Source: Sinotaia quadrata
Lineage: Eukaryota > Mollusca > Gastropoda > Architaenioglossa > Viviparidae
Direction: 5' to 3'
Assembly (NCBI GenBank): GCA_028829895.1
Contig: CM054180.1
Span: 97,772,135 to 97,836,134 of the forward strand
Length of the DNA stretch: 64,000 bases
In this document: positions 23,801 through 31,542 of the stretch, piece after piece
How the letters are laid out: every line of letters starts with the position of its first letter
Position numbering within the stretch: position 1 is the stretch's first letter
Notes under the pieces: generated by a model
What the model was told of the DNA's origin: nothing
What the model saw: the letters and a program-made list of their open reading frames with translations, nothing else
Databases searched by the model: none
Translations under genes and position numbers: made by a program

Positions 23801-24737
23801 ATGAGAGAGTAGACTTTTTGTTGTGACTAAAATTTGATGTGTGTGTGTATGTGTGTGTGTTGTCACGAATCAAATAGAAGTGATATTTGTAATTTCACAT
23901 TCAAGTCCACTGCTGAAGTTGGATCAAAATTTTAAATCTGTCTAGTCAAGACAGAGTGATCTAAATAACAAGTATTAAAATTTTGTTTCACTGGTTCATA
24001 ATGATTTGACCAGTTGGAGTTTATATATTGTAAATTTCTAAGACAAGTTAAAGAGCATTTTCTGGCATTTGTTAGCACCTTGGCAAAATAAATTTGGGTT
24101 TTCAAATACTAATAAAGTGATGTCACAAAATTAGATACTTTTTTAAGACTTACTGCCCACCTCTAAAGTTCAAATTGTTTCAGCAAGTGACCTGAGTGTT
24201 ACATGGCTGAGCAAGGCATGGGAAAATAGAATTTCACTTTATCACATCTTTTTCATAATGCTAAGTGATCATGAAGTATTTTAAGATAATAACCATTCAG
24301 CAATCTTAACCCCACCTTTGAAAAATGTGTTTTAGCACCATTTCAAGAAACTCTTGCACCTCTTCCCCAATACCAACTTGCATGGAGTTATCTGACCTTG
24401 AATATAATTGCCATCAATTGACACTATTATTAAAACACTTCTAAGCAGTCAAGGGGTTTAAATCTATCTTAAAAGTGGCTTGGAAAGCTGAGAGAAACAC
24501 TAAACATTAAGTGTTTGCACAAAATGACAAAAAATAGATCTGATCTCATACTTGCTTCGTAGTCTTGAATTCTTCTTCAGTTATTAATGGTCGCACACTA
24601 CGAAGGTACTTTTCCATGGTCTGCTGTAAAGGAGGTACTGGCAGCCTTGGTAATGAGTACTGTACAGAAAACATCCTGCCTTTTGGCACCACTTTCAGTT
24701 CCCCTGCCATTTTCAGTACCTGACCCGCACAGGGACA
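2974..24737 (-). CDS. CRAT: Carnitine O-acetyltransferase gene (13 coding exons)
   Basis: The enzyme transfers acetyl groups between CoA and carnitine in peroxisomes and mitochondria. Coding exons in transcript order: 24710-24552, 22011-21931, 19823-19705, 19465-19412, 18851-18683, 14782-14611, 14472-14291, 12875-12775, 11931-11818, 8488-8366, 7021-6823, 3624-3487, 3192-2974. Every junction is GT-AG and keeps phase, giving 609 aa, near the family's usual ~620. Visible are the LPRLPVPPLQQ N-terminal motif, catalytic His327 (NYEHTSAEGPP), Tyr434 and GRTDTIRS (446-452), STSQ (534-537), VVPDGYGLCYNP and C-terminal AKL, a PTS1. The start is the only in-frame Met after a stop in the acceptor region; no mitochondrial presequence is evident. 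A noncoding 5' exon ending at 25924 (minus, donor GTAGAA) is possible. COT or ChAT is less likely given the AKL end and overall match. Confidence 0.95.
3487..3624 (-). CDS. CRAT: CRAT coding exon 12 (STS motif)
   Basis: Residues 492-537, including GVDRHLLGLKLLA and ending VSTSQ. The Ser-Thr-Ser motif contributes to carnitine and CoA binding. Acceptor TTGCAG, donor GTATAG. Confidence 0.96.
3840..4980. repeat. Degenerate tandem repeat of ~100 bp units
   Basis: The phrase TTTTAAAGCCTTTGAAATAT occurs twice near 3875 and 3955. From about 4130 to 4975 a looser unit recurs, built of GAGGCTGA-ATTCTTTAGT, TAAATCTAC and GTGAATATGGTG. It is strongly diverged and lies in the CRAT intron between exons 11 and 12. 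Confidence 0.55.
5153..5375. repeat. 42-bp minisatellite
   Basis: About five tandem copies of a 42-bp unit with core CATTTTGTTCTGATCATAGC. Because 42 is a multiple of three, it keeps a spurious frame open. Located in the same CRAT intron. Confidence 0.9.
5500..5910. repeat. Degenerate ~40-bp tandem repeat
   Basis: Repeated blocks of CATAATCCTGTTTTTCTGCT followed by TCAATTCTGG-ACTGT recur eight or nine times with indels. It follows the 42-bp minisatellite by about 130 bp. Confidence 0.7.
5911..6822. other. CRAT intron sequence, no recognised feature
   Basis: AT-rich sequence without long open frames or recognisable repeats. Confidence 0.6.
6823..7021 (-). CDS. CRAT: CRAT coding exon 11 (carnitine-site region)
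   Basis: Residues 425-491, including CATYETASLRRF, GRTDTIRS and HRKYTDE. By alignment from the catalytic His, Tyr434 and Thr447 correspond to residues that contact carnitine in mammalian CRAT. Acceptor TTTTAG, donor GTATTC. Confidence 0.97.
7137..7252. repeat. 26-bp minisatellite
   Basis: Four consecutive, essentially identical copies of a 26-bp unit containing TTTTATGCTACTATTTTGGC, in the CRAT intron between exons 10 and 11. Confidence 0.93.
8366..8488 (-). CDS. CRAT: CRAT coding exon 10
   Basis: Residues 384-425, with FDKFGKDFAKACRLSPDAF followed by IQVALQLAYF. The FGK-K-LSPDA-IQ-ALQLAYY pattern is the conserved CoA-site region of the family. Acceptor TTGCAG, donor GTAATA. Confidence 0.96.
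8505..8592. repeat. GATA/GACA simple repeat
   Basis: Interspersed ATAGATAGACAGACAGACA blocks with two copies of AGATAAAAGATCTACAGATA. Starts about 17 bp from the CRAT exon 10 acceptor. Confidence 0.8.
8600..9690. other. CRAT intron sequence, no recognised feature
   Basis: AT-rich sequence with no recognised coding similarity. Open frames here are short and use unremarkable residues. Confidence 0.5.
9925..10205. repeat. Three dispersed copies of a ~45-bp motif
   Basis: GTTCTGTTCATTCCTATCAT, followed by CAGTTTGTCCAC-AGTTATGATTAAAA, occurs near 9929, 9995 and (shortened) 10168. No transposon ends were identified. Confidence 0.65.
10655..11325. repeat. Higher-order repeat of CATCTCTAGACTTGT units
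   Basis: A short unit (ATACATCTCTAGACTTGTC, about 20 bp) is nested inside a longer unit (roughly 75-100 bp) that adds TTGAGTTAGATGCTAAGA and GTAGACTGAACTCATCAGAT. At least six long-unit copies are present with variable numbers of short units. It lies in the CRAT intron between exons 9 and 10. Confidence 0.85.
11818..11931 (-). CDS. CRAT: CRAT coding exon 9
   Basis: Residues 346-384, from (V)NSEGALPAVDVRPPARL to AVQNME(S). This is a less conserved linker, but the phase closure on both sides (1 nt in, 2 nt out) is exact. Acceptor TGCAG, donor GTAAGT. Confidence 0.9.
11932..12774. other. CRAT intron 8-9, no recognised feature
   Basis: AT-rich sequence with no open frame or repeat that could be assigned. 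Confidence 0.6.
12775..12875 (-). CDS. CRAT: CRAT coding exon 8 (catalytic histidine)
   Basis: Residues 313-346. FIVGADGICGLNYEH puts the catalytic base at His327, followed by TSAEGPPV. Acceptor TTTCAG, donor GTGAGT. Confidence 0.97.
13098..13850 (-). mobile_element. LINE 3' fragment (reverse-transcriptase C-terminal region)
   Basis: The minus strand encodes, with stops and frameshifts, the succession SKTGLQINLEIT, VTSFTYLGS, DEDIKARIGKARYAF, IKAETWGVTN, LQVFVNGCLRNILKI, GRPKTTWR, then EEEMK and ALCSTGNP. This is the characteristic C-terminal end of a non-LTR retrotransposon polyprotein downstream of the RT core. The 3' end near 13098 carries a short AAGT-repeat tail. It is 5'-truncated and dead, and lies in the CRAT intron between exons 7 and 8 in sense orientation. 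Confidence 0.85.
14291..14472 (-). CDS. CRAT: CRAT coding exon 7
   Basis: Residues 252-312, including SIFVLCLDEP and the hallmark MLHGGG...NRWFDKTLQ block shared by all carnitine/choline acyltransferases. Acceptor TTACAG, donor GTAGGG. Confidence 0.97.
14611..14782 (-). CDS. CRAT: CRAT coding exon 6
   Basis: Residues 195-251 plus 1 nt, from IFSLDVYGSKGKPLS to LYTEMVK, including PVGLLTTLDRDSW, which matches the conserved VG-LT-R-W block. Acceptor TTGCAG, donor GTACAA. Confidence 0.95.
14968..15495. other. CRAT intron 5-6 sequence, no recognised feature
   Basis: Open frames on the minus strand (14968-15306, 15317-15535) show no recognisable domain and overlap the start of a LINE remnant on the other strand. 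Confidence 0.4.
15496..16080 (+). mobile_element. LINE remnant: RNase H domain and C-terminal zinc motif
   Basis: The plus strand encodes LECLQKPFLSIRTRIKNQI, then ETILMWIPCHCS and ARNENADKGAKFGA. This matches the WIPGH-G--GNE-AD-A motif of RNase H domains in Jockey/I-type LINEs. Downstream, CTSCRTDYAKEHFLLQCPTH fits the usual Cys-Cys-His-Cys tail. Frames are broken. It is antisense to CRAT. Confidence 0.8.
16262..17725. other. CRAT intron 5-6 sequence, no recognised feature
   Basis: AT-rich, with no assignable coding or repeat structure. Confidence 0.5.
17731..17846. repeat. (TG)n microsatellite
   Basis: About 116 bp of TG dinucleotides with a few CG or TA interruptions. In the CRAT transcript it reads as (CA)n. 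Confidence 0.98.
18290..18665. repeat. 66-bp higher-order repeat built from three 22-bp units, adjacent to CRAT exon 5
   Basis: The 22-bp base unit AAAGTCTGAAGAGGATAACG(AG) has three variants (GAAGAGGATAACGAG, TAATGAGGATAATAAG, GAAAAGGATGATGAG) that cycle in fixed order. This gives a 66-bp unit repeated about four times plus degenerate flanks extending to about 18,000. On the minus (CRAT) strand each unit is a pyrimidine-rich tract ending TTCAG or TTAG. The array ends about 20 bp inside the intron from the exon 5 donor. Confidence 0.92.
18683..18851 (-). CDS. CRAT: CRAT coding exon 5
   Basis: Residues 138-194, containing QTLPVDTLGGKPLCM, QYYQILSACRIPG and the end HICVIHKNH. Acceptor TTTCAG, donor GTGAGA. 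The 66-bp minisatellite begins within about 20 bp of the donor, on the intron side. Confidence 0.95.
19412..19465 (-). CDS. CRAT: CRAT coding exon 4 (54 bp)
   Basis: A very short exon that completes Arg120 and encodes FAAKLIAGVLDFKIMID (121-137), with Asp138 split across the junction. Acceptor TTTCAG, donor GTGAGT. Both phases match the neighbouring exons. Confidence 0.94.
19705..19823 (-). CDS. CRAT: CRAT coding exon 3
   Basis: 39 codons plus 2 nt (residues 81-120), from LSDWWKSVAYL to GKDGQL(R). The WW pair and the bound PAVFFPRQ loop are typical of carnitine acyltransferases. An eight-T homopolymer lies within the coding sequence at the Phe-Phe pair. Acceptor TTGCAG, donor GTCAGT. Confidence 0.95.
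20612..21742 (-). mobile_element. 5'-truncated LINE with RT core
   Basis: In minus-strand order: RLYHVFVNFKKMFDRIW, GVRQSCLLSPVLFNIFLE, the catalytic LRFADDIDGLAG (FADD), GMEISAEKTKLM, YLGATVTDKG, CESCTLTVDLERRIQ, EMRCFQRLLGISYRDHV and GGRKRGRQRKRWEDNI, ending VVPQLLTRLRD. The frame shifts just after FLERI, before TDALED. The 3' end carries an ATAG tail. It begins inside the RT domain, so only the distal part survives. It lies in the CRAT intron between exons 2 and 3 in sense orientation. Confidence 0.93.
21931..22011 (-). CDS. CRAT: CRAT coding exon 2
   Basis: 27 codons (54-80), phase 0 at both ends, starting VCQDFMKSPG and ending EKTNW, which continues into LSDWW of the next exon. Acceptor CTTTAG, donor GTATGT. 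Confidence 0.93.
22012..24551. other. CRAT intron 1-2, no recognised gene
   Basis: A short GT tract occurs at 23837-23862. Otherwise this is AT-rich sequence, with open frames (22706-22918, 23104-23307) lacking recognisable motifs. Confidence 0.55.
24552..24737 (-). CDS. CRAT: CRAT coding exon 1 (start codon at 24710-24708)
   Basis: The acceptor TTATTTAG ends at 24738 and the donor is GTATGA. Codons 1-53 include MAGELKVVPKGRMFSVQYS, then the family motif LPRLPVPPLQQ, ending TTKQ. The 27 nt before the ATG are open in frame back to the acceptor, so an upstream exon could extend the N-terminus with a mitochondrial presequence. The only donor-like upstream candidate (25924) has an in-frame stop and no Met, which favours this ATG. 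Confidence 0.85.
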
Positions 24738-27640
24738 CTAAATAAGAAAAATAAAGGTACAGAATAAAAATAAAGGTAGAGGCATTTCAAACTTTTCATG
24801 TTCTAAACACACAGTGAATTGTCTTGCTGATAAATAATAGTCTTTACAATTCTTGTTAATTACTTTTTAAAATCTTTTAAAAACAATTATTGAAAAGGCA
24901 TAATTTAAACAAAGCAAAGTTTTGTGGTAAACTGAAAGTGGTAATTAAAAAAAAATAATAGCCTTAAAAATTAAAGTATTAAAAAAAATTATATTAATAA
25001 TGAAGTGAAAACAATTCTAAATACAATGTTCTAAATTATTAACACACAATGTGAAAATTATTTTAAGATAAAAATCATGAATGGATGATTCAGAGAAAGC
25101 ATATATTACAGCATGAAGGTTATAGAAATGTAGTAGGTCAATAGTTTACAAATTAATTCAAAAAGTTGAAATAGTAATTTAAATATGACCACTTATGCTC
25201 AAGAACCATCTCAAATTTTTAAAATGTATTTTCTCCTTACTGCACCAGATATATTTACAAACAGGTATACAAACAGACATACAGATTATAATAATAGTGT
25301 TTAAGCAACAAATAAACATAAATATGAGAGATGCATTTATCCAGTTTCAAAGCTTTATATTTTTTCCCAAAAAATCAGAGCTGCATTTATATATTTTAAA
25401 AAATTATTTAAAATTGAAATAATGCCATTACATAAATAAATAATTGTTTTAATTTTACAAAATAAAATTTTAAGATTGACAATAGCAAAAAAGAATATAG
25501 AATATAATTTAGAAGTGCTTAACTATGAAAGTATAATAATATATGCTAATCATTCTTTTCTTTTTTAAAAAAAAAAACTACAAATTATTATTGGAGTTTA
25601 TAAATCCATATGGATCTGCAGAGTTATTAAGGTCTACTGAAGATCTTCATTAGAGACAAGAATTAGTGGCAATATAACAAATTAATAACATTTGTACAAT
25701 AATCGGTTACTCCTTGTCTAATACTTGGTAGTAATGATCACACATTATTATTAGCATTGAAATAATAAGTTCACATTTAAATACTTACTACAAGATCCAG
25801 CAGCAAAATTTTAAACTAATAAGATCGCTGTTGGCAATCTGTCGTTTAACTTAAAGACATCTGACAAAAAGTAGGTCAGCGACAGTGAGGGGTCAGAGTA
25901 CATCTTCAAAAAAACGATTCTACCTGACTCAGTGACTGGCCAAAGTCCAATGCCAAGATTTCGGGGGTGAGGGGGACACTTCACTGTCAACTAAACTTTC
26001 TCGGCATCATATTTCATGTGAGATAAGTAAACCGTGTCACTAATATATTATTACTAATACAATATTAATTCATACTTCAGCAATGACCGAAATAAACTTT
26101 GACCCCTGATGGCTTCGAGTACTAAATTCTCTCTAAGTTCCTAAGTTCTCTCTCACTAATTTCAGTATTATAGGCGTGGAGCTGATAGCATCAGATTTCT
26201 CGCTAGATCTCGTCATATTCTTTGAAGTATGCATCAACGTTTTGCAAGAATAAAACAGTTATTGTACTTTAAGTTTCAGTTTACGTGTATTTCCGAAAAC
26301 ACTCCTACGAAATATTATCAGTCTTTTTACTCTTTATCCATCCTTGTGCGAGCCGGCGTGCGCACAGCGATCCACAAAACATTGGATACTTGTAGATGAT
26401 AGTTTGCCTATATAATGCGGAATAACTTTTTGTTTAATATTGGCTAAAGAGTAAAGGGTAAAAAAAGCTTATTGTTAACATGAGTTAAAAAAAAAATCTA
26501 TAGACCTATCGATACATTTTTACGTCAAAAATTACTGACAAGAAAATTTGCAAAACCAGAGAAACACAAATTTCAGTCTGGAGCACAAAACTTATACCAC
26601 TTAAACAATTTAAATGAAAAAGAAAAATTTACCAGCCGCAGGTGAGCAGATCGCAACATTTTCTTCTGAAACGTGTTACTTTGGAATTTGTTTGAGAGAA
26701 GGGGATCTTACTTGTGTTTGGATGCTGAGTTCGGCACAAGTTCTGAAATGGTTTGGTCCTGGTTTTCCCAAACCAAATCTACTAAACTCATTGAGCAATA
26801 TAGGCCTATAGCTCAGTTACTAAACTACATGTACACATTTTTTCAGCGTACGTTCTTCGTTTGACGTTTGTTCTTTTAAGCACACCCACACCATACATGT
26901 ATATATAGAGAGCACTCTTTGTTTGCATTTTATTTGTTTTGTTTCTGTTTCTTCACAACACCATAAGAGGAATCAACTCTTTTTTTTTTATAAAAAAAAC
27001 AAACAAACAAAACACTTACGTGTTATTAACTCTACAATGCCAGGATTTCTTGCCATTCTCAGTTAACATATGGCATGTCCAATAAAACTGTTAAATATAA
27101 CTAACGCCCCATACATTATAGATTCACCGCCATGTGTGGGGTTTTTCTACCTAAAATGACCCTCTAGTCAGCCTCTATTCTCGCACCCGCTCATCGACCT
27201 AGTTGGATCAATTCAACAGATACAAATGCATTGCCGCTAGCATGACAATCAAACTTGTAAGCAATTGATTGGCACACGTACTGTAGTGTCGGATCGGAGC
27301 TTATACACTGCTTTTTCTTTTTTTAAACTGAATTATGTTTTGCTTTCTACAACCCTTATTCAAGCGTTGACATTGATCATCAGACTGGGACGTAGCAGTC
27401 ATGGTGACCGCGAAACCGAACTGACTTGGCAAATATGAAGCAAAAAATTAGTCTCTGCTTTGTGGTCAGTAGCCGCAGTTTTAAATCTTCAACCCTCTTC
27501 TTGCACTGTGACATCGAAGACGATCGAATGAAGAATTACCAGATCATCGGGTTGGGTAGTATCCGGGAGGGGGGGTTGGATGGAGATGGCGACTCGGGAT
27601 TTTATTACACATTATTATTACTAATTCATCATGTTGTGTT
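24738..27640. other. Head-to-head intergenic region, CRAT side
   Basis: Likely holds CRAT 5' noncoding exon(s) and promoter. A donor-like CAG-GTAGAA on the minus strand at 25924 could end a 5' UTR exon. CpG-containing patches occur near 26340-26380 and 27370-27420. No protein-coding gene was recognised. Confidence 0.4.
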
Positions 27641-28060
27641 TCATACCCTTCGTTTTATTATATCACAAACTCATACTACTGACAAGTTTGTGATATAAAA
27701 CGAAGAGTAAAAAACAACAAATGAATTTGTCATTGAAATTCAGTTCTTTTTTTAATTATTTCTGAACTCATGAAATAAACAATTCAATTAATTATATCAC
27801 AAAATCGAAATTTATTTATAGTGTAAATTCGGTTTATGGTATAAACTGCGTTTATGAAACAAATGTATAGAAAATATGTCAATCATTTTACATTAATTCG
27901 ATTTTATGATATAAAAAAAATATTCAAGTTTATTTCATCAGATACCAGTAATTCATTTTATGATATCGATATATCAAATATTTTATTTTTTTAAACATGA
28001 ATTTGTGATATAAAATAAATTATAATGTCATAAAATTAATTTGAAGTACGTATAATTTTT
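27640..28060. repeat. Cluster of inverted TTGTGATATAA motifs
   Basis: An imperfect hairpin spans about 27649-27706: CTTCGTTTTA...ATATCACAAACT is followed about 12 bp later by AGTTTGTGATATAAAACGAAG-type sequence (split here). Four further copies of TTATATCACAAA or its reverse (near 27793, 27903, 27957, 28003) follow in alternating orientations. This could be a MITE or remnant satellite. Confidence 0.6.
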
Positions 28061-29144
28061 ATATAATTTTAATAATATTGTGAATGAAAGGTTAAAAGGT
28101 ACATATTTAGGACTGTTTAATGCGCATGCAATTGTATTACTTTGAAAGCAGTGTGTGGTACTCCTTGAATTGTGCCAGAAGTCTTGTACAAAAAAATAAT
28201 ATTGTTTTAGGAATACCGAAGAGCATAAATGTTGCCTGAACTTGCATGGTGCAGAAACTGGAAGTGCAATCACTGAAAATACAACTTTCGACAGATTAGT
28301 AGATACTCCGTTTTAATTGCGATAATTGTAGGAAAGGTTTGCAATTGCAGGCAACTGCTTTCAACAAACACTGGGAAAAGAAACTTCATGTTCTTTTAAT
28401 CGTGCTTCTGGTTTTACTGTCAGACGTGTTACTATCCCCTTGGGCTAGTGAATAAATTCCATCAATTCTAAATAATTTCTCTCAGTCTCTCCCCAGTCTC
28501 TTTCTCTTTCATTTTATACTCAGCACACATAGGGACACACGCACGTACGCAGTATGCATACCCCCCTCCCCAATACACATTCAAACACCCTCATATATCA
28601 CTATTTTCATTCACCGGCTCATACCTAGTCACATATCACTGGGATTACATTGTACACGAAACTGATTATATGCGCAACAAAGGTGCTGGAGTTTATTTAA
28701 TTTTTTCTATTTAAAAAACCAAATAGTTTGAACCATTTGATCCGGTGTTCAATTAACTGCATGTAAATTCTTCCGCGTGGAAAAAGGTCGTCATACAAAC
28801 TAGTTTTATTTGTTCGTTTGTAAATTTATTTTGTCTCTGTGTGAATACAGTTATTTGTTTTATAGTGTCATTTTGCATGTAAATTTATTTTGTTTTTCTT
28901 ATATTATCTTTATATTTTATATGTTTAAGTAGTTTTTATAATGACCTTGTATATTTTATGTGTAATTATTGTAAAGTGTTTAAAGTTTGTATACAATTAC
29001 AAGCTTATTAAATCTTTATTAGTGTTATTATTATTAATAATAATTAAAACTCAACTCAAGAAATAGCCAAGTGTCAAATTAATAATCGTTGTATTATCTT
29101 TTGTCATGATATATGTATTTATTTCTCCCACCCTCCAAGCTTCG

Positions 29145-29145
<1 letters not shown>
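28061..29145. other. Intergenic, no recognised feature
   Basis: AT-rich sequence with a short CA/CG-rich patch near 28520-28600. No gene was recognised. Confidence 0.55.

Positions 29146-29147
<2 letters not shown>

Positions 29148-29223
<76 letters not shown>
29148..29223. repeat. (CA)n microsatellite
   Basis: About 75 bp of uninterrupted CA dinucleotides. Confidence 0.98.
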
Positions 29224-29226
<3 letters not shown>

Positions 29227-31299
29227 AATAAGTTAAAAGTTAGAAGTTAATTGGTTTTTCGGAATTTTCAGTCGAAATTTATTTAGTCTCCGTAGACCAT
29301 AGCCTCGTCCTGGCTGGAACTCATCATAGCCAGCACGTGTTACTTAGTTGTATTGCTGACAGAATTGATTTGTTAAATTCAAAATAATCCTTGGTTAACT
29401 CTAGAATACACCACTTCACATACAACTAACAGGCAATTATGTAGTGAAATCTTTACTAGCGTGGAATAGCAACTACCTAGGCCTATTAGGTAAGTTTATG
29501 GTTGGAAAACTAGAGCAGTCAATTTAAAATTTAAATAGGCCTATTCGGCGGGTCTAAGGTTAGACAACTATAGCAGTCAAATACATAGGTCTGTTCAAGG
29601 AGGTCTTTTCACTATGTGGCGTTACCGATGTGTCGCTAATGGAAATTTCAATGCAAAATACCACGTTGATGAGTATGGAAAGATAATAATATTAGAAAAT
29701 ACTGGTGTAAATGAAACTGGTTTTTCTGAATATGGATGAATTTTGGCAACACTAATGTAGACATTGCTCGCAGAGTAACGATTGTTTCATAAATAATAGG
29801 CCTACTAATTAAAACTCTTCGAAGAGCCAACTCTATAGACTTCAATGCACAGTTTAACAAGAACTACAATCATGAGAAATAGGATAGATTGGCTAAGTTT
29901 TTCAAATTCAGACAAGTATTGCAATATAATGTACATATAATTTAAACATATTTTCCAGATTTTTCATACAGAATTCTTAAGTAGTCCGAATAAAATAGTT
30001 TACAACGCAAAGCTATGGCTTTGATATTTATTATGAAGTGATAGGCCTGAAGATCTTTTCCATTCTTGTTTGTTTGTATTTTATTGTAAATTTAATTATA
30101 TTTATTGAATTATAGAGAAATGAAATTGGATATATATCGAAAACGGCCGATACCAAACACGTAGTTACCATAGACGCTACACTGCGACGAGATTTTCAAT
30201 ATGGCTGAACATTGACGACAAATGTCGACTGCGTAGCTCTCATATGAGAAGTTACATTATGTACATTGCTGCAGACGAAACTTCCCATAACATTTTCATA
30301 ATTAATATCTCGGTGATTATGTTATTGTGTGAAATGAAAACATAGATTGTTCACAACATGGATTTAATCTGACTGATTATTAAAAGGCAAGGGATTTATG
30401 ATGGGTAAAGCCGAATGTATAGAGAATTGCTTTGAAACGAAATGAGCTAAAGTCGTAAAGAACAGGTAAAGAAACTCTTTACCTTTTAGTAATGGCACAC
30501 CTCAAAATATGACTCATTGACTTTCTAGAAATAAATTAAAATATACTTTAATTGTCTATACCTTTTTTTGACTAATTAATATTGCAATAGCGATATGTTG
30601 ACTACAAAATAACCTAGCAAAAGTACACGCCCTACTTCTCATTAGCACGAATTAATTGTTACAAATGCTAGATCAGTAATCAGTAAACTTCAAATTATTA
30701 AATGTACGAGCTCAAAGTTGTACAAAATTAGTTTATACAAGTATACAAAATCGATTTGGTTGTGTCAGAGTGCTTTAGTGTCAGAAATTTAAGAGCATAA
30801 ATATGACTAATTAAAAAATGATATAGTTATAAATGAATTCACATAGGTATTTTGGACAGATGACGTTCTGTGAAGAACATTGGAGAAGAGGTATATTTTA
30901 TTCTGTAGTCAGTAAAGTGCAGCAAGTATGTTGAAATGCTAATTTCTTGATACTGTGTAAGATAATGATGCCAATTTCAATTCTTTTTCATGTTGAAATT
31001 TCTGTACTGTATTAGTGTATAGCCATTATTATCAAGTGCAGAATTGCATAAGACTTAAGAGAGAGAATTCAAATTAAAAGAAATTAACTTTATGAAAATA
31101 TTAATAATTTATTTAATATAAGCTGAAAGAATCTTGCAAATAAATTTGAATCATCTAAACTCTATGTCTTGCATGTTTTAGTAGTATTGTTTTATTTTTA
31201 GTTAAATTTAAGAATAGTTAAATATCATTATTTCTGGACCTGTTGAAAACTTTAACACAATATACATTTATTCAGATTGACAGATGTTACCAGTTGCAT
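29224..31299. other. Upstream region of GABBR1
   Basis: Holds the likely 5' UTR and promoter. A CpG-richer stretch lies at 30150-30240, and an AACAG-GTAAAG donor candidate ends at 30465. An acceptor candidate TTTTTAG at 31195-31201 could join to the first coding exon. Unconfirmed. Confidence 0.35.
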
Positions 31300-31542
31300 A
31301 TGGCATCATCACTCAACTTACTGATAGTCTTGCTGGTCTTGCTGACTGCATTCAACAATCCCATTATAGCCACTAAGATGAAAGCCATACCATTGACAGT
31401 TGGGGGTATTTTCCCAATGTCTGGTAGCTGGGCAGGAGGGCAAGCATGCAAACCAGCTGTAGAGATGGCACTGGACATGGTCAACAACCGCACTGATATT
31501 TTGCCCAATTACCACCTGAATATGCAGTCAAACGACAGCCAG
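31300..31542 (+). CDS. GABBR1: GABBR1 coding exon 1
   Basis: Residues 1-81. [18 protein letters not shown] is a clear signal-peptide core. [16 protein letters not shown] and [18 protein letters not shown] are diagnostic of GB1. Donor GTGAGG. Confidence 0.93.

Noticed and set aside
31243..31299. Upstream extension of GABBR1 exon 1 to 31243
   Set aside because: It begins at TTG. The ATG at 31300 directly precedes a typical signal-peptide core.
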